Part shown: positions 16,937 through 25,869 of the stretch, piece by piece
Layout of the letters: each line of letters begins with the position of its first letter
How positions within the stretch are numbered: the first letter of the stretch is position 1
From: Planobispora rosea
GTDB taxonomy: Bacteria > Actinomycetota > Actinomycetes > Streptosporangiales > Streptosporangiaceae
DNA: 64,000 nt
Assembly: GCF_014648175.1 (NCBI RefSeq)
Contig: NZ_BMQP01000036.1
Coordinates: 1-64,000 of the forward strand
Direction: 5' to 3'
The notes under the pieces: model-generated
What the model was told of the DNA's origin: nothing
Databases searched by the model: none
Seen by the model: the letters and a program-made list of their open reading frames with translations, nothing else
Position numbers and translations under genes: made by a program

Positions 16937-18289
16937 GTGGTCGCTTTGCGTGGACTGCCATGGTTTGCCAAGGTCTACCTTGTCGCCGTGATCGGGGCGG
17001 CTTTCGGGCTGCTCGGGCACAGCGTGGTGAGTGGCCGCTTCGCGCCGTTGGACTGGTCCACGCTGCTGGTCCTGGCCCTGCTGTTCCTGGTGTGCGAGTC
17101 GATGCCGACGCTGCTGAACGTCCGGCAGGCCGCGGTCTCGGTCAGCTTCTCGGCGGCGCTCGCCGCGGTGGTCCTCGTCGGTTCCGAGGGCGCCGCGCTG
17201 GTCGGGATGACGGCCGTGCTCAGCGTGCATCCGGGGCTCTCGCCGGTGAAGCGGTTGTTCAACGGCTCCCAGTTCGCCATCTGCGGTTACGCCGCGGGCG
17301 GGGTCTACCACTGGCTGGGCGGCGCCTCCCACGTCCCGGACGTCGCCGAGTTCAACGCCCTGATCATGCCGTTCGCGGGGGCGGCGGCGGTGTTCGTGCC
17401 ACTCAACTTCACGTTGATCGCGGTCATCCTCGTCGCGACCGGCCAGGCCGACCAGGTGCCGTTGCGCGGGCTGGCCCAGTTCATGGTCTCCTACCTGGGG
17501 TACGCCACGTTCGGGCTGTTGATCGCCGGGCTCTGGGCCACGGTCAGCTCGATCTCCGCGGTGCTGGTGCTGATCCCGCTGTTCGTCGCCCGCTGGGCCT
17601 TCGGCCAGTACCTCGCGCAGCAGCGTTCCTACGACGCCACGATCGCCGCGCTCTGCCAGGCGGTGGAGACCAAGGACTACTACACGCGGGGCCACTGCAC
17701 CCGTGTGTCCCAGGCCTCCGGCATGATCGCCGAGGAGATCGGGATGGGTCCCGAGCGCCTGCGGGCGATCCGCTACGCCGGGATGCTCCACGACGTGGGC
17801 AAGCTCGGCGTGCCGACCAAGGTGCTGCAGAAGGAGGGACCGCTCACCGAGGAGGAGTTCGCGGCCATCCAGCTGCACCCGATGCGCGGGCTGGAGATCG
17901 TCCGCGGCATCGACTTCCTGGACGAGGCGTTCGCCGGGATCATGCACCATCACGAGCGCGTCGACGGCAAGGGTTATCCCATGGGGCTGGCCGGGGACGA
18001 GATCCCGGAGTTCGCCCGGATCATCGCGGTGGCCGACGCCTTCGACGCGATGACCTCCGACCGCTCCTACCGCAACGCCCGCCCGGTGGAGGTCGCCACG
18101 GCCGAGCTGCGCAAGGGCGCGGGCACCCAGTTCGACCCGGTCATGGTCAGCGCGTTCGTCAAGGCCCTGGAACGCGACGGCTGGGAGCCTCCCCGCAAGG
18201 TGATCCCACCGCCGGCGGACGACGCCGAGACCACCATCAAGGATCACGATGACCCGACCATGCCGATCCAGGTGGTGGCGGAGCGGTGA
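16937..18289 (+). CDS. Membrane HD-GYP domain phosphohydrolase
   Basis: 450 residues. About 1-225 are hydrophobic, with six to seven predicted transmembrane helices. A full HD-GYP domain follows: His285-Asp286 in MLHDVGKLGVP, HHHE at 337-340, and GYP at 346-348 (DGKGYPMG). HD-GYP enzymes hydrolyse cyclic di-GMP or related dinucleotides, so this is probably a membrane-linked signalling phosphodiesterase. The GTG start at 16937 has no good RBS. Its stop codon lies in the first copy of a 51-bp direct repeat. A degenerate paralogue follows on the same strand. Confidence 0.88.
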   Translation: MVALRGLPWFAKVYLVAVIGAAFGLLGHSVVSGRFAPLDWSTLLVLALLFLVCESMPTLLNVRQAAVSVSFSAALAAVVLVGSEGAALVGMTAVLSVHPGLSPVKRLFNGSQFAICGYAAGGVYHWLGGASHVPDVAEFNALIMPFAGAAAVFVPLNFTLIAVILVATGQADQVPLRGLAQFMVSYLGYATFGLLIAGLWATVSSISAVLVLIPLFVARWAFGQYLAQQRSYDATIAALCQAVETKDYYTRGHCTRVSQASGMIAEEIGMGPERLRAIRYAGMLHDVGKLGVPTKVLQKEGPLTEEEFAAIQLHPMRGLEIVRGIDFLDEAFAGIMHHHERVDGKGYPMGLAGDEIPEFARIIAVADAFDAMTSDRSYRNARPVEVATAELRKGAGTQFDPVMVSAFVKALERDGWEPPRKVIPPPADDAETTIKDHDDPTMPIQVVAER

Positions 18290-18389
18290 GCCGACGAGCG
18301 AGCGGAGCGAGTGAGAAGGCGAGCGCGACCGGTGGGTACGGAGCGGTGAGCCGACGAGCGAGCGGAGCGAGTGAGAAGGCGAGCGCGAC
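18279..18389. repeat. 51-bp direct repeat, exact 60-bp period
   Basis: Bases 18279-18329 and 18339-18389 are identical; they contain GAGCCGACGAGCGAGCGGAG and AGTGAGAAGGCGAGCGCG. The first copy includes the last codons and stop of the HD-GYP gene; the second ends 15 bases before the next gene. The pattern suggests a recent local duplication. Confidence 0.93.
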
Positions 18390-18404
18390 TGCCGGTGGTG
18401 TGCG

Positions 18405-19676
18405 GTGACCGTGGCGGCCGTGCGGAATCCGCGCGTTTTCCAGCGGCTCGACTCCGGGCAGCTCCTGCTCATCGCCGTGGCGGGACTGGTGACGGTGGCC
18501 GGGGTGGCGTATACGGCGGTGGCCGGGTTGCGGCAGCCGGATTTCGCGATCGGTTTCGGTGCGCTGATCGCCGCCGGGGAGCTGGCCAGGCTCACCATGC
18601 CCGGCAACCGGGAGGTGGCGCCGATCGGGGCCGCCGCCGCGCTGGGGTACACGCTGCTGCTGGACATGGGCAACACCAAGGCGGAGCACCCGGCGCTCCA
18701 GGTGGTCGCCGTGCTGGCGGTCGGCATGGTCACCGGGGCGCTGCCCCATCTGGCGGTGGGGCGTCCTCCGCAGTTGGACGCGATGGCCCGGCGGCTGGTC
18801 ACCGGGGCGTTGCTGGCCTTCGCCTACCGGCCTCTGGCGGAGCCGTTGCGCAAGGTGGCGGGGGAGGAGAACTGGACGCCCGTGCTGGGCGTGATGGCCG
18901 CGCTGACCATGGTGACGTTGCTGGTGGACGTGCTGCTGGCCGCGGTGCTCCGGGCCGAGCGGGTGCGGGCCGCGTTCGGTGTGGCCGTCCACGACGAGTT
19001 GCGGATGGCCGCTCCGTTGGGTGCGGCGGTGGCGGCCTCCGGCGTCCTGCTCGCGCTCGCCTCGCACAGCATGGACATGGCGGCGCTGCTGGTCTTCGCC
19101 GCTCCGCTGCTGGTCACGCAGGTCGCCTTCCGGAAGTACGCCGGGATCCGGGCCACCTATCTGCAGACGGTCCGGGCTCTGTCCCAGGTCACCGAGGTCG
19201 CCGGGTACGTCGAGCCGGGTCATTCGCGCCGGGTGAGCCGGTTGGCGGTCGCCGTCGGCCGGGAGCTGGGAATGGCCGAGCCCGAGTTGCTGGAGCTGGA
19301 GTACGCCGCGCTCATGCATGACATCGGGCAGCTCTCGCTCCGCGATCCGATCCCCGGCGGCGCGACCGTGCACGTCGACGGTGAGCAGGCGCGGCGCATC
19401 GCCGAGCTGGGTGCCGAGGTGATCCGGCAGACGGGGGTCCTGGAGCGGGTGGCGGAGATCGTCCGCCGTCAGTGTGATCCCTGTGTGGAGATGCCGCCTC
19501 TGGCGAGCCGCATCATCAAGGTCGCCAACGCCTATGACGACCTGGTCGGCGGGTCCACCGACCGGGACCGGGCGGGGGCCGCGATGGAACGGCTCCGCCT
19601 CGGTGCGGGCGGGGAGCTGGATCCTTCGGTGGTCGAGGCGACGACTCTGGTCGTCGGCCGTCTGGCGCGCCCCTGA
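18405..19676 (+). CDS. Membrane protein with degenerate HD domain (paralogue of preceding gene)
   Basis: 423 residues. N-terminal ~245 residues are hydrophobic, as in the upstream HD-GYP protein, followed by an HD-like domain with GHSRRVSRLAVAVGRELGM and MHDIGQL (His305-Asp306). The Lys after HDxG is Gln, the HHHE cluster is replaced by RRQCDP, and no GYP motif exists. Catalysis of the HD-GYP type is therefore unlikely; a regulatory or sensing role is inferred. Starts at GTG 18405, 115 bases after its neighbour, probably in one transcript. Confidence 0.8.
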   Translation: MTVAAVRNPRVFQRLDSGQLLLIAVAGLVTVAGVAYTAVAGLRQPDFAIGFGALIAAGELARLTMPGNREVAPIGAAAALGYTLLLDMGNTKAEHPALQVVAVLAVGMVTGALPHLAVGRPPQLDAMARRLVTGALLAFAYRPLAEPLRKVAGEENWTPVLGVMAALTMVTLLVDVLLAAVLRAERVRAAFGVAVHDELRMAAPLGAAVAASGVLLALASHSMDMAALLVFAAPLLVTQVAFRKYAGIRATYLQTVRALSQVTEVAGYVEPGHSRRVSRLAVAVGRELGMAEPELLELEYAALMHDIGQLSLRDPIPGGATVHVDGEQARRIAELGAEVIRQTGVLERVAEIVRRQCDPCVEMPPLASRIIKVANAYDDLVGGSTDRDRAGAAMERLRLGAGGELDPSVVEATTLVVGRLARP

Positions 19677-19848
19677 CCGGGTCGCCGACCGGGGTGCCGG
19701 GCGGGGTGCCGGACGGGGCACTGATCGAGCCGGAATCCGTGCCGTTGTGGGTTTCCTACAGATCGTATTGCTGTGATCGGTGGTTTAGGGCGAAAGGCTG
19801 CGCCGAGATCCCGGTCATATGGTGGAGCGGTCGAAAGGGGTCCAGCAC

Positions 19849-21213
19849 GTGTTCGATTCCGTTCTGGTGGCAAACCGAGGCGAGATCGCCCGGCGCATCA
19901 TCCGCACGGTCCAGCGCATGGGACTGCGGGCCGTCGCGGTGTATTCGGAGGCCGACGCCGACCTGCCGTTCGTGAAGGAGGCCGACGAGGCGATCCTGCT
20001 GGGACCCGCCAACCCGGCGCAGAGCTACCTCGACGCCGGGCGGGTCCTTGAGGCCGCCCGGGAGTCGGGTGCCCGGGCGATCCACCCGGGGTACGGCTTC
20101 TTCTCGGAGAACGCCGGGTTCGCGCGTGCCGTGATCGAGGCGGGGCTCGTCTGGATCGGCCCCTCGCCCGAGGCGATCGAGCGGATGGGCGACAAGATCA
20201 ACGCTCGGAACCTCATGGAGGCCGCGGGTGTGCCGGTCGCGGCCGGGACGCGTGAGCCGGTCACCGATCTGGAGAAGGCGGTGGCGGCTGCGGCCGAGAT
20301 CGGGTATCCGGTCATGGTGAAGGCGGCCGGCGGAGGCGGCGGCATCGGCATGGGCGTCGCCCGTGACGAGGCCGGGCTGGCCAAGGCGTTCGAGACGGCC
20401 TCGCGAGCCGCGGCCAGGTTCGGAAGCGCGGGAGGGGACGCTTCCGGAGGGCAGGCGGCGGGCCCGGCGATTCTGCTTGAGCGCTACATCGAGCGGGCCC
20501 GCCACGTCGAGGTGCAGATCCTCGGTCTGGCGGACGGCACGGTCGTGGCACTGGGCGAGCGTGACTGCTCGGTGCAGCGCCGGCACCAGAAGGTCGTGGA
20601 GGAGTCGCCGTCCCCCGGCATCAGCCCGGAGCTGCGCGAGCGCATGCTGGCGGCGGCCGTACGGGCGGGGGAGACCGTGGGATACCTCGGGGCCGGGACC
20701 GTGGAGTGCCTCGTCGATGCGGACAAGCAGGACTTCGTCTTCCTGGAGATGAACACCCGGCTCCAGGTGGAGCATCCGGTGACCGAGCTGGTCACCGGTG
20801 TTGACCTGGTGGAGCAGCAGCTGCGCATCGCGGCGGGGGAGAAGACCGTCGTGCCGACGGCGGTGACGGGCCACGCGATCGAGTTCCGTGTCTACGCGGA
20901 GGATCCCAAGCGGTTCTTCCCGGGGCCGGGGAAGATCGACATCTGGGAGGAGCCGTCCGGCGAGGGTGTCCGGGTCGACTCCGGCTACGCCGCGGGTAAC
21001 GCGGTCACGCCGTTCTACGATCCGCTGATGGCCAAGCTGTGCGTGTACGGCCGGACCCGCTCGGAGGCTTTGGCGCGCGCCCGCGAGGCCGTGGCGGGTT
21101 TCCGGATCGAGGGACCGAAGAACAACCTCCCGTTCTGCTCGGAGCTGCTGGACCGTATCGAGTTCGTCAACGGTGACTACGACACGGGACTGGTGGCCCG
21201 CATGCGGGCCTGA
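19849..21213 (+). CDS. accC: Biotin carboxylase subunit of an acyl-CoA carboxylase
   Basis: ATP-dependent carboxylation of biotin. 454 residues from GTG 19849 (RBS AAAGGGG; MFDSVLVANRGEIARRII is the usual N-terminus). ATP-grasp features are present: KAAGGGGGIGM, glycine-rich loop region, GERDCSVQRRHQKVVEESPS, FLEMNTRLQVEHPVTE and DSGYAAG. It ends after the biotin carboxylase domain; the carrier domain is a separate gene 102 bases downstream. No carboxyltransferase gene lies nearby. Confidence 0.93.
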   Translation: MFDSVLVANRGEIARRIIRTVQRMGLRAVAVYSEADADLPFVKEADEAILLGPANPAQSYLDAGRVLEAARESGARAIHPGYGFFSENAGFARAVIEAGLVWIGPSPEAIERMGDKINARNLMEAAGVPVAAGTREPVTDLEKAVAAAAEIGYPVMVKAAGGGGGIGMGVARDEAGLAKAFETASRAAARFGSAGGDASGGQAAGPAILLERYIERARHVEVQILGLADGTVVALGERDCSVQRRHQKVVEESPSPGISPELRERMLAAAVRAGETVGYLGAGTVECLVDADKQDFVFLEMNTRLQVEHPVTELVTGVDLVEQQLRIAAGEKTVVPTAVTGHAIEFRVYAEDPKRFFPGPGKIDIWEEPSGEGVRVDSGYAAGNAVTPFYDPLMAKLCVYGRTRSEALARAREAVAGFRIEGPKNNLPFCSELLDRIEFVNGDYDTGLVARMRA

Positions 21214-21315
21214 CCGGGCAGTTGAATGGCAGGCGCACGGCGAGGCGTGACGCGCGGCCCGCGGGGATCCGCGCGGGCGTGACCAGTGGCAGGCGAGTAG
21301 TGATGGGAGTTCCCG

Positions 21316-21528
21316 GTGGCTGAAGTACGCGCGGAGATGGTGGCGAACGTCTGGAAGGTCCTCGTCTCCGAGGGCGACTCCGTGGAGGACGGCGACACGC
21401 TGGTCATCCTCGAGTCCATGAAGATGGAGATCCCGGTGATCGCCGAGGACGACGGCGTGGTGGCCCAGCTGAAGGTCGCCGAGGGCGATGTCATCCAGGA
21501 GGGCGACCTCATCGCCGTCATCGAGTGA
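21316..21528 (+). CDS. Biotin carboxyl carrier protein, free biotinyl domain
   Basis: A 70-residue stand-alone biotinyl/lipoyl domain with ESMKMEIPV, in which the Lys of MKM is biotinylated. It lies just after the biotin carboxylase gene and is presumably its partner. Begins at GTG 21316. Its minimal size, with no linker or N-terminal part, resembles small actinobacterial BCCPs. Confidence 0.92.
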   Translation: MAEVRAEMVANVWKVLVSEGDSVEDGDTLVILESMKMEIPVIAEDDGVVAQLKVAEGDVIQEGDLIAVIE

Positions 21529-21563
21529 CGCTGCGCCGGGCGGCGCGACGCGCGGGGGCGGGG

Positions 21564-21956
21564 TCAGCGGGTGAGGCGGGACAGGAAGCGCTCGCGGTCG
21601 ACGACGACGCGTTCGATCGTGCCGGTCGCGACGGTGGTGTGCCGGTCCCGGGCGGTGAAGGCGAAGACCAGGCGGCGGCCGTTCACCTCGGTGAGCTCCG
21701 CGGAGATCTCGATGTGCGTGCCGACCGGGCTGGCCGCCAGGTGCTCCAGCGCGACCCTGGTCCCGACGGAGGTCTCTCCGGGGGCCAGGGCGTCCGCGAC
21801 CGCCTGGACGGTGGCCTGCTCGGCGAGGGCGAGCAGGCGGGGCGTGCCCAGCACGGGGACGTCCCCGCTGCCGACCTTCACCGCGGTGTCCTCTGTCTCG
21901 ACCATGATGAGGAGCTGGGCGTGCAGACCGGGCGCGAGCGTCATGCGTGTCAGCAT
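21564..21956 (-). CDS. Hotdog-fold thioesterase (FlK-like)
   Basis: 130 residues. DVPVLGTPRLLALAEQATVQAV and VGTRVALEHLAASPVG resemble fluoroacetyl-CoA thioesterase FlK and its many relatives, with the Thr, Glu and His active-site positions in GTP, AEQA and LEHLA. A general acyl-CoA thioesterase is likelier than fluoroacetate resistance. ATG 21956 or ATG 21944 could be the start; neither has a strong RBS. It is divergent from the BsaP-like gene, only 11 bases away. Confidence 0.78.
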   Translation of the reverse strand: MLTRMTLAPGLHAQLLIMVETEDTAVKVGSGDVPVLGTPRLLALAEQATVQAVADALAPGETSVGTRVALEHLAASPVGTHIEISAELTEVNGRRLVFAFTARDRHTTVATGTIERVVVDRERFLSRLTR

Positions 21957-21967
21957 AGGGTCTTGCC

Positions 21968-22150
21968 GTGACCTCCTACTGCGACCACTGCGGTCGTCCC
22001 GCGTACGAGGGCGACCACGCGACCTGTCTCGCCGCGCGGGCGATGGAGCCGCCGCGCTACTGCGCCCACTGCGCCCGCCGGATGGTGGTCCAGGTGACAC
22101 CGCTCGGCTGGTCCGCCCGGTGCGTGGAACACGGCGCCGTGAGTGGCTGA
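21968..22150 (+). CDS. bsaP: Small Cys-rich protein, BsaP-like (biotin synthase auxiliary protein)
   Basis: 60 residues from GTG 21968 with CDHC near the N-terminus, one Cys at 20, CAHC at 32-35, then MVVQVTPLGWSARCVEHG. This matches what I recall of BsaP, an actinobacterial Fe-S accessory protein needed for biotin synthase activity in mycobacteria. bioB lies 8.5 kb away on the other strand, while a biotin-dependent carboxylase is next door, so the context is biotin-related. The alternative is a generic zinc-ribbon protein. Confidence 0.65.
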   Translation: MTSYCDHCGRPAYEGDHATCLAARAMEPPRYCAHCARRMVVQVTPLGWSARCVEHGAVSG

Positions 22151-22394
22151 TCACCGGTACGGTCGGAGGGGGAGACGGGGGCGGTGATGTCTGGCGGAGC
22201 GGGATTTTCCGTGGCCGCAAGCTCTACAAAATCAGCCAAAGTTCCAAATTTTGTGTCATGCTGCCGCTCGTCCCTAGATTGCGGGTTGCGCGACGGGCAG
22301 GGCTTCGTTACGGCCCCGTGATGCCGTTGCGACACAATTCCGCTTTGTTGGAGAACCCTGGGGTGGGAGTGGAGAGGGTTACGGGGGAATAGTC

Positions 22395-24194
22395 ATGGTG
22401 GCCCAAGGCACGGTGCTGGCCGGGCGGTATCGCTTGGATACCCGCATCGGCGCAGGCGGCATGGGCGAGGTGTGGCGCGGTGAGGACACCGTGCTGGCTC
22501 GCACCGTCGCCGTCAAAGTGCTGCTCCCGGGCCGCACCGAGGACCCCGGCTTCCTGGTGCGTTTCCAGGGTGAGGCGCGGGCGATGGCGACGATCAACCA
22601 TCCCGGGGTCGTCGACGTCTACGACTACGGGGCTCACGAGGTGCCGGGCGCGGGGGCGACCGTCTACCTCGTCATGAAGTTCGTGGACGGCGAGCCGCTG
22701 GACCGGCTGCTCGGACGGCTGGGGAGCATCGCCCCCGGCGCCGCGATGGAGCTCATCGCCCAGGCCGCCTCGGCCCTGCAGGCCGTGCACGACCAGGGCA
22801 TCGTCCACCGGGACGTCAAGCCGGGCAACCTGCTGGTGCGGTCCGACGGCACGCTCGTGCTCACCGACTTCGGCATCGCCAGGTCCGACGCGGCCAGCCG
22901 GCTGACCGACGCGGGCATGGTCCTGGGCACCGCGGCCTACTGCGCGCCGGAGCAGGCAGAAGGCGCGCCGGTCACCCCGGCGGTGGACATCTACGCGCTG
23001 GGCGTGGTCGCCTACGAGTGCCTGGCCGGGCAGCGCCCCTTCGACGGCGACTCCCCGGTCACGATCGCGCTCAAGCACATCCGCGAGGCCCCGCCGCCGC
23101 TGCCCGCGACGATCCCGCACGCGGTGCGCGCCCTGGTGGAGCGGGCCCTGTCCAAGGACCCGGCCCGGCGCTTCCCCAGCGCCGCCGCGATGAGCACCGC
23201 CGCGCGGCAGGCTCTGCAGACTCCGGAGCCGGGAGCGGGGGCGTTCGCGCAGTCCTCCGCCGAGCCCGGTCACGGGCCGGGCCAGGCGCATCCCGTCCAG
23301 CCGACCGGCTGGCAGGAGGCGGCGCGGACGCCGGGCGGGCAGGACACGGCCGGTCAGGGCCCGACCGGCGTCTACAGCGTCACAGGCATGCACGGGGCCA
23401 CAGGCATGCACGGGGCCACCGGCGTGCACGGGGCCACCGGCTGGCAGGAGAACGCGCATCCGACCGGCATGCACGGCGTCGCCGCCCAGCCGACGTCCGG
23501 CTGGCAGGGGGACGCGCAGACGGAGCCGCCGCCCGGCATCCCGGCCCTCCCCTCCTCCCGTGGCGGCCGGGGCCGCCGGGGGGCGCAGCGCCCCAAGCGC
23601 CGGGGCGGGGTGCTCCTCGTCTCCGCCGCGGCGGCCGTGGTCTCCATCGGTCTGGCCACGGTGGCGGTCAACATGGTGACGGCCTCCGGCGCGGAGCCTC
23701 CGAAGGACTTCCACGCCGCCGACTCGTCGCCCGCGGTCATCGAGCCGACGAAGCCGGCGAGGACCAGGGACAGGACGGCGAAGCCGAGGGACACCCCGAG
23801 GGAGACCCGGCAGGCGGTCGAGCCCCCGGTGACCGAGGAGCCGTCCCCCACGCCGGAACCGTCCGCGACCCCCACGCCGACGCCCACGCCGAAGCCGTCC
23901 AAGACCCCCACGCCGACGCCCACGCCGAAGCCGACGGTGAAGAAGAAGGTGCCGGACGTGATAGGCCTGACGCCCGCGGAGGCGAAGACCAAGCTGGCGC
24001 AGGCGGGCCTGCAGGCGAAGATCGAATACGACGGGGAGACCGATCCCTCGCAGTGCACCACGGTGGTCGAGCAGCGGCCCGGCTCGGGGACGATGCAGGA
24101 CGTCCGCAAGCCGGTGGAGGTCATCGCGGTCAACTCCACGTGCCCGACGCCCCCGCAGACCTCCACGCCGACCCCCACGCCCAAGCCGTCGTAG
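22395..24194 (+). CDS. PASTA-domain Ser/Thr protein kinase (PknB type)
   Basis: 599-residue membrane kinase. Kinase domain about 11-275: GAGGMGEV loop, Lys41, HRDVKPGN with catalytic Asp140, and DFG at 158-160. Then a low-complexity Gly/Gln/Ala region containing short repeats (GATGMH units, about 330-350), one transmembrane helix (about 403-427), a Thr-Pro-rich spacer with TPTPTPKP runs, and one PASTA domain (about 517-578) outside the cell; a second TPTPTPKP tail ends the protein. A single PASTA repeat is fewer than in PknB. Probably senses peptidoglycan or lipid II. The 22151-22394 region upstream shows no other gene. Confidence 0.93.
   Translation: MVAQGTVLAGRYRLDTRIGAGGMGEVWRGEDTVLARTVAVKVLLPGRTEDPGFLVRFQGEARAMATINHPGVVDVYDYGAHEVPGAGATVYLVMKFVDGEPLDRLLGRLGSIAPGAAMELIAQAASALQAVHDQGIVHRDVKPGNLLVRSDGTLVLTDFGIARSDAASRLTDAGMVLGTAAYCAPEQAEGAPVTPAVDIYALGVVAYECLAGQRPFDGDSPVTIALKHIREAPPPLPATIPHAVRALVERALSKDPARRFPSAAAMSTAARQALQTPEPGAGAFAQSSAEPGHGPGQAHPVQPTGWQEAARTPGGQDTAGQGPTGVYSVTGMHGATGMHGATGVHGATGWQENAHPTGMHGVAAQPTSGWQGDAQTEPPPGIPALPSSRGGRGRRGAQRPKRRGGVLLVSAAAAVVSIGLATVAVNMVTASGAEPPKDFHAADSSPAVIEPTKPARTRDRTAKPRDTPRETRQAVEPPVTEEPSPTPEPSATPTPTPTPKPSKTPTPTPTPKPTVKKKVPDVIGLTPAEAKTKLAQAGLQAKIEYDGETDPSQCTTVVEQRPGSGTMQDVRKPVEVIAVNSTCPTPPQTSTPTPTPKPS
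23382..23441 (+). repeat. 18-bp tandem repeat inside the kinase gene
   Basis: Three full units (ACAGGCATGCACGGGGCC twice, then ACCGGCGTGCACGGGGCC) plus a partial fourth encode TGMHGA / TGVHGA hexapeptides in the cytoplasmic juxtamembrane linker. It is a likely slippage site; copy number probably varies between strains. Confidence 0.9.
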
Positions 24195-24222
24195 GGGTCC
24201 GCGTGGCGGGCCGGTCGCCGGG

Positions 24223-25869
24223 TCAGACCCCGGTGGTGGTGCGGGGGTAGGCGATGGCCGGGTCGGTGGCGATGTTCACCATGTACGGCACCCCGGAGTC
24301 GAAGGCGCGGCGCAGCGCCGGGCCGATCTCCGACGGGTCGGTGACGAGCTCGCCGCCGCCGCCGAGGGCGGTCACGACCTGGTCGTAGCGGCACTGCGGC
24401 TGGAGTTCGGCGGCCACGTCGTAGCCGTAGAGCATCTGCATGGGGTGCTTCTCCAGGCCCCACATGCCGTTGTTGCCGCAGATCATCACCACCGGCAGGC
24501 GGTGCCGTACCAGCGTGTCCACGTCCATCAGCGAGAACCCGGCCGCGCCGTCGCCCAGCAGCAGCACCACCTGGGAGGAGGGCCGGGCCAGGCGGGCGGC
24601 CATGGCGTAGCCGAGACCGGTGCCCAGGCAGCCGTAGGGGCCCGGGTCGAGCCAGTTGCCGGCGCGGCGGGGCTCGACGTACTTGCCCGCGTAGGAGACG
24701 AAGTCGCCGCCGTCGCCGATCACCACGGCGTCGTCGGCGAGGAGCCTGCCCAGCTCGCCGTAGATCCGCATCGGGTGGATCGGGTCGGAGTCGGCCGACA
24801 GCAGCTCGGCGTCCCCGGCGATGGCCGCGGCCGAGGCCTCGGCGAGCGTCGCCAGCCACGACGCGTAGCGGGTGGGGGACACGCCCGCCTCGGCGCAGGC
24901 CGTACCGAGTCCCCAGAAGACCAGGGACAGGTCGCCCGCGGCGGCGCCCGCGGGCTGCATGTGCGCGGCGATCTGGGACGGCGCGTCGGTCAGGTGCACG
25001 ACCTTCGCCAGCGGGGCGCCGTCTTTGCCGCCGAACCAGCCGTAGCCGAGCCGGAAGTCCAGCGGGGTGCCCGCCACGATCACCAGGTCGGCCTGGGCGA
25101 ACGCCATCCCCCGTGCCCGGTTGACCAGCAGCTCGTGTCCGGCGGGCAGGATGCCCCGGCCCTGGCCGTTGGGGATGACCGGCAGGCGGTACTCCTCGGC
25201 GAAGCTCCGGGCGACCTCGTCGGCGCGGTCCATCCACACGTCGGAGCCGAGGACCAGCACCGGCCGCTCCGCCTCGGCGAGCAGACGGGCGATCCCGGCC
25301 AGCGCGTCGGTGTCGGGCTCCAGCGGCGAGGGGGTCATCGTCTCGGTGGCGTGCGGCGTCGCGGGAGCGAACAGGTGGTCCATGTGGAAGTCGAGGAAGA
25401 CCGGGCCGCGGTGCGGGGCGATGGCGGTCCGGAAGGCCATCTCGACGTCCTGCCCGATGGAGTCGGGGCCCGAGCCGGTGAAGGCCAGCTTGGTGATCGG
25501 GGTGAACAGCGGCGGGTGGTCCATCTCCTGCAGCGCCCCGGAGCCCCAGCGCGACTGCGGGGCCCGGCCGCCCATGACGACGACCGGGGAGCCGTTGAAG
25601 TGCGCGGTGGCCACGCCGCTGACGCCGTTGGTGATGCCGGGACCGGCGGTCAGTACGGCCAGGCCGGGCCTGCGGGTCAGCCGGGCGGTCGCCTCGGCGG
25701 CGAAGACGGCGCTCTGCTCGTGCCGTACGTCGAGGATCCGCATGTCTTCGTGGACGGCACCGTCGTAGAGCGGGAAGACGTGTCCGCCGGACAGGGTGAA
25801 CATCGTCTCGATGCCGTAGGCCTTGGAGACGGCGACGGCGACGTCGCCAGCGTGCTTCGGTGACTCCAT
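24223..25869 (-). CDS. Thiamine diphosphate enzyme, acetolactate synthase-like (IlvG type)
   Basis: 548 residues with all three ThDP-enzyme domains. RHEQSA holds the cofactor-activating Glu, TAGPGITNGVSG is the substrate-channel motif, and GDGAAGFS...GNN is the Mg-ThDP site. Sequence pattern (TLSGGHVFPLYDG, GGRAPQSRWGSGALQEMDHPP, GLEKHPM) closely resembles mycobacterial IlvG (Rv1820), recalled from memory. The gene stands alone without a regulatory subunit, so a role in branched-chain synthesis is unsure. Downstream, only 28 bases separate it from the convergent kinase gene. Confidence 0.87.
   Translation of the reverse strand: MESPKHAGDVAVAVSKAYGIETMFTLSGGHVFPLYDGAVHEDMRILDVRHEQSAVFAAEATARLTRRPGLAVLTAGPGITNGVSGVATAHFNGSPVVVMGGRAPQSRWGSGALQEMDHPPLFTPITKLAFTGSGPDSIGQDVEMAFRTAIAPHRGPVFLDFHMDHLFAPATPHATETMTPSPLEPDTDALAGIARLLAEAERPVLVLGSDVWMDRADEVARSFAEEYRLPVIPNGQGRGILPAGHELLVNRARGMAFAQADLVIVAGTPLDFRLGYGWFGGKDGAPLAKVVHLTDAPSQIAAHMQPAGAAAGDLSLVFWGLGTACAEAGVSPTRYASWLATLAEASAAAIAGDAELLSADSDPIHPMRIYGELGRLLADDAVVIGDGGDFVSYAGKYVEPRRAGNWLDPGPYGCLGTGLGYAMAARLARPSSQVVLLLGDGAAGFSLMDVDTLVRHRLPVVMICGNNGMWGLEKHPMQMLYGYDVAAELQPQCRYDQVVTALGGGGELVTDPSEIGPALRRAFDSGVPYMVNIATDPAIAYPRTTTGV

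Noticed and set aside
15491..18802. A 1103-codon open frame on the minus strand
   Set aside because: It runs antisense to the epimerase and HD-GYP genes; composition is Arg/Gly/Pro/His-rich without any domain. It is a GC-rich shadow frame.
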